Source of the DNA: an uncultured Bacteroidales bacterium
Lineage (GTDB): Bacteria > Bacteroidota > Bacteroidia > Bacteroidales > P3
Length of the DNA stretch: 10,735 nt
Assembly: GCA_946540365.1 (NCBI GenBank)
Contig: CAMNIH010000054.1
Span: forward strand, 1-10,735
Direction of reading: 5' to 3'
Part shown: positions 6,645 to 10,735 of the stretch, one piece after another
Numbering within the stretch: position 1 is the stretch's first letter
Layout of the letters: each line of letters opens with the position of its first letter
The notes under the pieces: generated by a model
Told to the model about the DNA's origin: nothing
Databases searched by the model: none
Seen by the model: the letters and a program-made list of their open reading frames with translations, nothing else
Made by a program: the position numbers and the translations under genes

Positions 6645-7978
6645 ACTATCAAGAGACATTAGACTATATGTTTGCGCAGTTGCCGATGTATCACCGCATC
6701 GGCGCTGCCGCTTATAAGGCCGACATCCAGCCCACCATCGACATGATGGCCGCCCTCGGCAACCCGGAAAACAAGTTCCGCTCCATCCATGTGGCCGGCA
6801 CCAACGGCAAGGGCTCCGTCAGCCACTTCCTCGCCTCCATCCTGCAGGAAGCGGGCTACCGGGTGGGCCTCTACACCTCGCCCCACTTAGTCGACTTCCG
6901 CGAGCGCATCCGGATTAACGGCGAGATGATCCCGAAGGAGGAGGTGACTGCCTTCGTCGAGGAGCACCGTCAGCTTTTCACCGACCTGCACCTCTCCTTC
7001 TTCGAGATGACGGTGGGCATGGCCTTCGACTACTTCGCCAGGCAGAAGGTCGACATTGCCGTCGTCGAGGTGGGCATGGGCGGACGGTTGGACAGCACCA
7101 ACGTCATGCCTCCGGCTCCTCCCCTGGGTCAGGGGAGGTGTCCGCAGGACGGAGGGGTCATCCTCTCGGTCATCACCAATATCGGCCTCGACCACACGCA
7201 GTTCCTCGGCGACACGCTGGAGAAGATCGCCGCCGAGAAGGCCGGCATCATCAAGCCCGGCGTCCCCGTGGTGATAGGGGAGACCCAGCCGGAGACCGCG
7301 CCGGTGTTTATGCAGGTTGCGGCCCGGTGCCAGGCCCCCATCACCTTTGCCGACAGCCACTACCAGGTCGACGACATCGGCCGCTACACCACCGAGCTCA
7401 CCGGCGAATACCAGAAAAAGAATATTGTCACCGTGCTCGAATCGGTCGAGGTGTTGCATCGCACCACCGACCTCGAGGTGTCGCCCGCGGCCTTCCGGCG
7501 CGGGATGGCCCGCGTGGTGACCAACACACACCTGCACGGCCGCTGGCAGCGGATCGGTGACAGCCCGCTGACCATCTGCGAGACCGCCCACAACGAACCC
7601 GGCATCCGGGCCATGCTGCAGGGGATCGTCAACACCCCGCACCGCCAGCTTCATGTCATCTACGGATGCGTCAACGACAAGGATTTCCGCTCCATCCTGC
7701 AGCTGCTCCACGAGCAGCTCTCCACCGTCCATGCGTCGGGTGCCACGCTCCACTGGTACTTCACCCAGCCCTCCGTCCCCCGGGGGCTCGCGGTGGCCGA
7801 CCTGCAGGCCGCTGCGGAGCAGATCGGTATCCATGGCGATGCCTTCAGTCGGGTAGGGGAGGCTATCACAGCCGCCCGGCAGGCTGCACAAACGGATGAT
7901 CTGGTGCTCGTTACGGGCAGTATCTTCCTTGTGGCCGATGCCTTGGCTTTCACCAACAGTGGGGATGCTTCCGTTTGA
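6641..7978 (+). CDS. folC: Bifunctional dihydrofolate synthase / folylpolyglutamate synthase
   Basis: This 445-residue cytoplasmic Mur-ligase-family enzyme joins glutamate to dihydropteroate and to folates with ATP. Visible motifs are the P-loop GTNGKGS (53-59), TSPHLVDFRERIRING, EVGMGGRLDSTN (143-154, with Glu143 a likely Mg ligand), TNIGLDHTQFLGDT with His185, and AAEKAGIIKPG with Lys200, the lysine usually carbamylated. The C-terminal domain has ICETAHNEPG, where the family usually has Asp in DxxHN. The start ATG overlaps the stop of the barrel gene (ATGA), which implies translational coupling. Between STN and LSVITNI, where family members normally have only a few residues, there is an extra stretch of about 15 (roughly PAPPLGQGRCPQDGG, 158-172). 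The DNA of that stretch is a palindromic element. All key residues are kept, so the enzyme is probably active. Confidence 0.95.
   Translation: MNYQETLDYMFAQLPMYHRIGAAAYKADIQPTIDMMAALGNPENKFRSIHVAGTNGKGSVSHFLASILQEAGYRVGLYTSPHLVDFRERIRINGEMIPKEEVTAFVEEHRQLFTDLHLSFFEMTVGMAFDYFARQKVDIAVVEVGMGGRLDSTNVMPPAPPLGQGRCPQDGGVILSVITNIGLDHTQFLGDTLEKIAAEKAGIIKPGVPVVIGETQPETAPVFMQVAARCQAPITFADSHYQVDDIGRYTTELTGEYQKKNIVTVLESVEVLHRTTDLEVSPAAFRRGMARVVTNTHLHGRWQRIGDSPLTICETAHNEPGIRAMLQGIVNTPHRQLHVIYGCVNDKDFRSILQLLHEQLSTVHASGATLHWYFTQPSVPRGLAVADLQAAAEQIGIHGDAFSRVGEAITAARQAAQTDDLVLVTGSIFLVADALAFTNSGDASV
7109..7155 (+). repeat. Palindromic element inserted in frame within folC
   Basis: The outer arms CCTCCG (7109-7114) and CGGAGG (7150-7155) enclose a strong hairpin and a small one. 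The strong hairpin is CCTCCCCTG/CAGGGGAGG (7118-7126 with 7130-7138, three-base loop). The small one is GTCC/GGAC (7140-7143 with 7147-7150, loop GCA). The pattern resembles a short dispersed palindrome that I recall from many Bacteroidetes genomes (AGGGGAGGTGTC...GACGGAGGGG). It coincides with the extra residues of FolC and is read in frame without a stop. No second copy is visible in this window. The structure is directly seen; mobility is inferred. Confidence 0.6.
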
Positions 7979-7989
7979 AGGAATGTTCG

Positions 7990-7997
7990 TAATTTTG
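7990..7997 (+). promoter_or_regulatory. Bacteroidetes-type -7 promoter box for the cation exporter
   Basis: TAATTTTG matches the Bacteroidetes -7 consensus TAnnTTTG exactly and lies 34 bp before the exporter start, in a 53-bp AT-rich gap after folC. No good TTTG -33 box is found at the usual spacing; the region around 7966-7972 has only a weak TTCC. The box overlaps the dyad TTTTGCAAAA (7993-8002), extended outward by TTCG (7986-7989) and CGAA (8003-8006), which might be an operator. Confidence 0.55.
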
Positions 7998-8031
7998 CAA
8001 AACGAAATTTAGAACAAAAAAACTAAGCATT

Positions 8032-8997
8032 ATGTCACACGAACATCACCATCACGACCACGACCATGAGCACGAGCATCATGGTCTGCACCACCACCAT
8101 CACCACCACGCCATCGAGCGCCTCTCTACTATATATATTGTAGCCGTGGCGCTCAACCTTGCCTTTGTCGTGGTCGAGGTCATCGCCGGCCTGGTGGGCC
8201 ATTCGTTGGGTCTGCTCAGCGATGCGGGCCACAACCTGAGCGACGTCTTCTCGCTCCTGCTGGCCATGGTGGCCCTCAAGCTGGCCTCCAGCCACGCCAC
8301 GCGCCGCTTCACCTATGGCTACCGCAAGGCCTCGGTGCTCATCTCGCTGCTCAATGCCATCATCCTGCTGGTCGCCGTGGGCGCCATCATGGTGGAGAGC
8401 GTGCGCAAGTTCATGCACCCCTCCGACGTCAACGGCACCCTCATCATCTGGACCGCCGCCGTGGGCATCGTGATTAACGGCCTCACGGCCTGGGCCCTCA
8501 GCCGTCAGCAGCAGCACGACATCAACACGCGCGGCGCCTTCCTCCACATGCTGGCCGACACGCTGGTCTCGGTCGGCGTGGTGGTCAGCGGCGTGGTGAT
8601 CAACCTCACCGGCTGGACGATCGTGGATCCCATCATCGGACTCGTCATCGCCGTAGTGATCCTGGTCAGCACGTGGAGCCTGCTGTCCGAGAGTCTGCGC
8701 ATGAGCACCGACGCCGTGCCCGAGGGGTTCGACGTCGACGAAGTGAAGCAGAAGATTGAATCACAGGAGGGTGTGCTCAATGTACACCACCTCCATATCT
8801 GGCCCATCTCCACCACCGAGACGGCCCTCACCTGCCATGTGGTCATCCCCTCGTCGGACCTGCTCGAGGAGGTCACCGACCGGGTGAAGCATCTGCTCGA
8901 TGAGATGGGGATCCATCACAGCACGCTTGAGTTGGAGACCAGCAGCAGCCACTGTCACGACCACGACTGCTGCGCTGCGTCGAGCAGCGAGGCATAG
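8032..8997 (+). CDS. Cation diffusion facilitator (CzcD/ZitB-type zinc exporter)
   Basis: This 321-residue inner-membrane antiporter is expected to export Zn2+, and possibly Co2+ or Cd2+, against protons. The N-terminal 26 residues hold 17 histidines among residues 3-26. About six membrane segments follow (from about 32 to 220), and then a soluble C-terminal ferredoxin-like domain (about 225-300, with VHHLHIWPISTTETALTCHV). The transport site is of the zinc HD-HD type: His67 and Asp71 in DAGHNLSD (segment 2) and His172 and Asp176 in HMLADT (segment 5). The protein ends in a Cys/His tail, HCHDHDCCAASSSEA, which could bind metal. It has its own promoter box at 7990 and is probably transcribed separately from folC. 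Its 3' end overlaps the convergent gmhB by 43 bp. Family assignment is firm; metal specificity is inferred. Confidence 0.93.
   Translation: MSHEHHHHDHDHEHEHHGLHHHHHHHAIERLSTIYIVAVALNLAFVVVEVIAGLVGHSLGLLSDAGHNLSDVFSLLLAMVALKLASSHATRRFTYGYRKASVLISLLNAIILLVAVGAIMVESVRKFMHPSDVNGTLIIWTAAVGIVINGLTAWALSRQQQHDINTRGAFLHMLADTLVSVGVVVSGVVINLTGWTIVDPIIGLVIAVVILVSTWSLLSESLRMSTDAVPEGFDVDEVKQKIESQEGVLNVHHLHIWPISTTETALTCHVVIPSSDLLEEVTDRVKHLLDEMGIHHSTLELETSSSHCHDHDCCAASSSEA
8041..8110 (+). repeat. CAY-rich histidine-coding low-complexity tract
   Basis: Runs of CAC and CAT codons, mixed with GAC and GAG, encode residues 4-26 of the cation exporter, including seven consecutive histidines (20-26). The tract is a flexible cytoplasmic metal-binding segment typical of CzcD/ZitB proteins. 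Its near-repetitive DNA could change length by slippage. Confidence 0.7.
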
Positions 8998-9473
8998 CGG
9001 TAGTCGACCAGGTAGGGGTCGCTGAGGGCCCCGTCCGAGTTGTCGCCCACCAGCACCGTTGTCATGCCGCACCGACGGCCGAAGAGCATGTCGGTGCGGC
9101 TGTCGCCGATCATGACGCTGCCTTTCAGCCGGATGTCGGGGAAGTCGTGCCGCGCCTGGAGGGCCATGCCGATATTGGGTTTGCGACGGAAGCTGTGGCT
9201 GCGTTCCAGCTCGGGGCAGTGGTAGATGCGGTCGACGGGCCCGATGGCGGCGAGCAGCTTGTCGTGGATGGCCTGCAGGTCGGCCTCGGTCATCAGCCCT
9301 TTGCCGATGCCTTGCTGGTTGGTGACGATGAAGATACGGGCGAACTGTAGGCGCAGCAGCGCCATGGCCTCGGGCACGCCGGGTAGGATCTCGAGCTCGT
9401 CGGGGGTTTTCACGTAGTCGTTGCGCCGGAGCGTGTTGAGCACTCCGTCGCGGTCGAGGAAAAGGGCTTTCAT
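8955..9473 (-). CDS. gmhB: D-glycero-D-manno-heptose 1,7-bisphosphate 7-phosphatase
   Basis: This 172-residue cytoplasmic HAD-family phosphatase removes the C7 phosphate from heptose 1,7-bisphosphate. HAD motifs are complete: LDRDGVLN (nucleophile Asp7 and acid/base Asp9), VTNQQGIGKG (Thr51), RRKPNIGM (Lys98) and GDSRTD (123-128). Length fits the family. The zinc-binding loop of classical GmhB (CxH...CxC before RKP) is mostly lost: only Cys86 remains, in HCPELERSHSFRRKP, so this is a form without the usual zinc site. A histidinol-phosphatase-like role is possible from sequence alone, but the neighbours gmhA and hddC make heptose the likely substrate. It is the last gene of the operon, overlapping hddC by 4 bp. 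Its C-terminal codons overlap the convergent cation exporter gene. Confidence 0.88.
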   Translation of the reverse strand: MKALFLDRDGVLNTLRRNDYVKTPDELEILPGVPEAMALLRLQFARIFIVTNQQGIGKGLMTEADLQAIHDKLLAAIGPVDRIYHCPELERSHSFRRKPNIGMALQARHDFPDIRLKGSVMIGDSRTDMLFGRRCGMTTVLVGDNSDGALSDPYLVDYRYASLLDAAQQSWS

Positions 9474-10165
9474 AAGGCTAACTGGGGCAGTTCGGTTTGA
9501 GCGCGGCTGTAGTCCTCAGGCACTCCGATGTCGATGAAGTAGGTGTCGGAAACGTAGGCGCGGAAGGGTTCGCGCAGGGACTGGAGCACCTCCTTCTCGA
9601 ATGAGAAGGGCTGGCCGAGTGGCCAGGAGTCGAGGAGGGAGCGGTCGAGGCGGTAGATGCCGCCGTTGATGAGACCGGCGCCGGCGGTGGGGTCTTTCTC
9701 GCGGAAGGCGGTGATGCGTCCGTTGGGGTCGACCTGCACGGAGCCGTAGCGACCGGCGTCGTGTACCTGGCGCAGGACGACGGTGAGGCGGCACTCGGGG
9801 CTGTCGGCCTGCAGGAGGCGCTCGTGGTCGATGCGGAAGAGGGTGTCGCCGTTGAGCACGGTGACGCGCTGCTGCGCGCAGTGCTGCAGGGCGTTGACGA
9901 TGGCGCCGCCGGTGCCCAGGGGGTCGATCTCGCGGGCGTAGTCGACGGTGAGGTTGCGGTAGCGGTGGCCGAAGCAGTGCTCCACCTTCTCGTGCATGTA
10001 GCCGGTGGCGAGGACGACGTGGCGGTAGCCCTGCCGGTCGAGGTCGTCGAGCAGGTAGGCCAGGAAGGGGCGCCCCGCGACGGGCGCCAAGGGCTTGGGC
10101 AGGTCGCTCACGACGGAGCGCAGCCGTGTGCCGAAGCCTCCAGCGAGTATGATGGCCTCTCTCAT
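9470..10165 (-). CDS. hddC: Sugar-phosphate nucleotidyltransferase, probable heptose-1-phosphate guanylyltransferase
   Basis: This 231-residue cytoplasmic enzyme of the nucleotidyltransferase (GT-A-like) fold is expected to join D-glycero-alpha-D-manno-heptose 1-phosphate to a nucleotide, GTP in the HddC family. It shows the nucleotide-binding loop LAGGFGTRLR (7-16), LPKPLAPV with Lys24, PLGTGGAI (82-89), the metal-binding LNGDT (Asp107), NGGIY and the C-terminal DIGVPEDY. The start at 10165 puts the binding loop at the N-terminus as usual. A longer frame begins at 10222, but its extra residues run inside gmhA and look unrelated. The start overlaps the gmhA stop and its stop overlaps the gmhB start (ATGA in both cases), so translation is probably coupled. 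GTP rather than UTP or CTP use is inferred from the neighbours. Confidence 0.88.
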   Translation of the reverse strand: MREAIILAGGFGTRLRSVVSDLPKPLAPVAGRPFLAYLLDDLDRQGYRHVVLATGYMHEKVEHCFGHRYRNLTVDYAREIDPLGTGGAIVNALQHCAQQRVTVLNGDTLFRIDHERLLQADSPECRLTVVLRQVHDAGRYGSVQVDPNGRITAFREKDPTAGAGLINGGIYRLDRSLLDSWPLGQPFSFEKEVLQSLREPFRAYVSDTYFIDIGVPEDYSRAQTELPQLAL

Positions 10166-10734
10166 TTGAACATTGCCGTTTCGACCAGTTCGCAGATGAT
10201 GTGGCCCAGCATGATGTGGCATTCCTGGATGCGGGGGGTGTCGGTGCTCGGCACGTTGAGGAGCAGACCGCCGCAGTGGCGCATCTGGCCCCCCGTGGCG
10301 CCGGTGAGCGAGACGATGTGCAGGCCCATCTCCTGGGCCACCTTGTAGGCCTCCAGAATGTTCTTGCTGTTGCCGCTGGTGGAGATGCCGACGAGCACGT
10401 CGCCGCGCTTGGCGGTGCCGCGCAGCAGGCGGGCGAAGATGTACTCGTAGCCGTAGTCGTTGCCGACGGCGGTGAGGTAGCTGGTGTTGCAGTGGAGCGC
10501 CTCGGCGTTGAGCGGCGGACGGTCGAAGTAGAAGCGGCCGCTGAGTTCGGCGGCGAGGTGCTGGGCGTCGGCGGCGCTGCCGCCGTTGCCGCAGAAGTGG
10601 ATCTTGCCGCCCGCGCGGAGGGAGCGCTCGATGAGGGCGGCGGCGTCGGCCACGCGCTGCAGCAGCTGGCTGTCGGCGAGCACGGCCTGCTTGACGGCGA
10701 TGCTCTGCTGGATGGATTCCTGTATACGGTTCAT
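10162..10734 (-). CDS. gmhA: Sedoheptulose-7-phosphate isomerase
   Basis: This 190-residue cytoplasmic SIS-domain enzyme converts sedoheptulose 7-phosphate to D-glycero-D-manno-heptose 7-phosphate, the first committed step of activated heptose synthesis. The signature FCGNGGSAADAQHLAAEL (47-64) and the phosphate loop GISTSGNSKN (116-125) are complete. The zinc and catalytic residues known from E. coli GmhA line up with a constant offset of two: His59, Glu63, Gln170 and His178. Length (190 against 192) is typical. The ATG lies one base from the window edge, so an upstream overlap or promoter cannot be seen. It is first of the three visible genes of a leftward operon; hddC starts within its stop codon. 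The kinase for the next step may be to the right. Confidence 0.95.
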   Translation of the reverse strand: MNRIQESIQQSIAVKQAVLADSQLLQRVADAAALIERSLRAGGKIHFCGNGGSAADAQHLAAELSGRFYFDRPPLNAEALHCNTSYLTAVGNDYGYEYIFARLLRGTAKRGDVLVGISTSGNSKNILEAYKVAQEMGLHIVSLTGATGGQMRHCGGLLLNVPSTDTPRIQECHIMLGHIICELVETAMFK

Positions 10735-10735
10735 A

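Noticed and set aside
4902..6659. A 585-residue open frame antisense to the barrel gene
   Set aside because: It is a Val/Glu/Ala/Gly-rich shadow of a GC-rich gene with no domain or start-region support.
7777..7786. Palindrome CCCCCGGGGG in folC as a second inserted element
   Set aside because: The protein here (TQPSVPRGLAVADL) has normal family length and pattern, so nothing appears inserted; it is a chance GC palindrome.
8041..8110. Histidine run as an artificial His tag
   Set aside because: Interspersed Asp/Glu and mixed CAC/CAT codons are typical of natural CzcD/ZitB N-termini.
10166..10222. Extended start for hddC
   Set aside because: The 19 extra residues lie within gmhA and are not family-like; the binding loop should lie near the N-terminus, which the ATG at 10165 provides.

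Overview
The window looks like chromosomal DNA from a GC-rich member of the Bacteroidales. The evidence is threefold: secreted and outer-membrane proteins of Bacteroidales type, AT-rich start regions without clear Shine-Dalgarno sites, and one perfect match to the Bacteroidetes -7 promoter box (TAnnTTTG) upstream of the cation exporter. Codon third positions are strongly C/G, which produces very long but spurious antisense reading frames. I cannot name a genus. All seven genes have both ends inside the window.

Bases 1-162 hold no convincing gene but are dense in structure: a tandem 11-bp repeat cut by the window edge, a canonical G-quadruplex motif, and a hairpin followed by a T-rich run that looks like the terminator of a gene to the left.

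Bases 163-7978 (+ strand) look like one transcription unit of envelope genes plus a folate gene. In order these are a secreted thioredoxin-fold protein that has lost its CxxC, a 1022-residue exported TPR protein, an outer-membrane beta-barrel protein with a plug-like N-terminal motif, and folC, which overlaps the barrel gene by 4 bp. The exported TPR protein next to a barrel protein suggests a periplasm/outer-membrane assembly of unknown function. folC carries an in-frame extra segment of about 15 codons, encoded by a multi-stem palindromic element, just before a metal-binding loop. This is the most striking observation in the window.

Bases 7979-8997 hold a separately promoted CDF-family zinc/divalent cation exporter with a very His-rich N-terminus and a Cys/His tail. 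Its 3' end overlaps the convergent heptose operon by 43 bp.

Bases 8955-10734 (- strand) hold gmhA, an hddC-type nucleotidyltransferase gene and gmhB, read right to left and joined by 4-bp ATGA overlaps. They encode three of the four steps from sedoheptulose-7-phosphate to a nucleotide-activated heptose, probably GDP-D-glycero-alpha-D-manno-heptose for surface glycans. The kinase is not in the window.

I found no insertion sequence, tRNA, rRNA, CRISPR array or phage gene. The best candidates for something undescribed are the palindromic element inside folC, the repeat/G-quadruplex/hairpin cluster at the left edge, and the function of the TPR-barrel pair.
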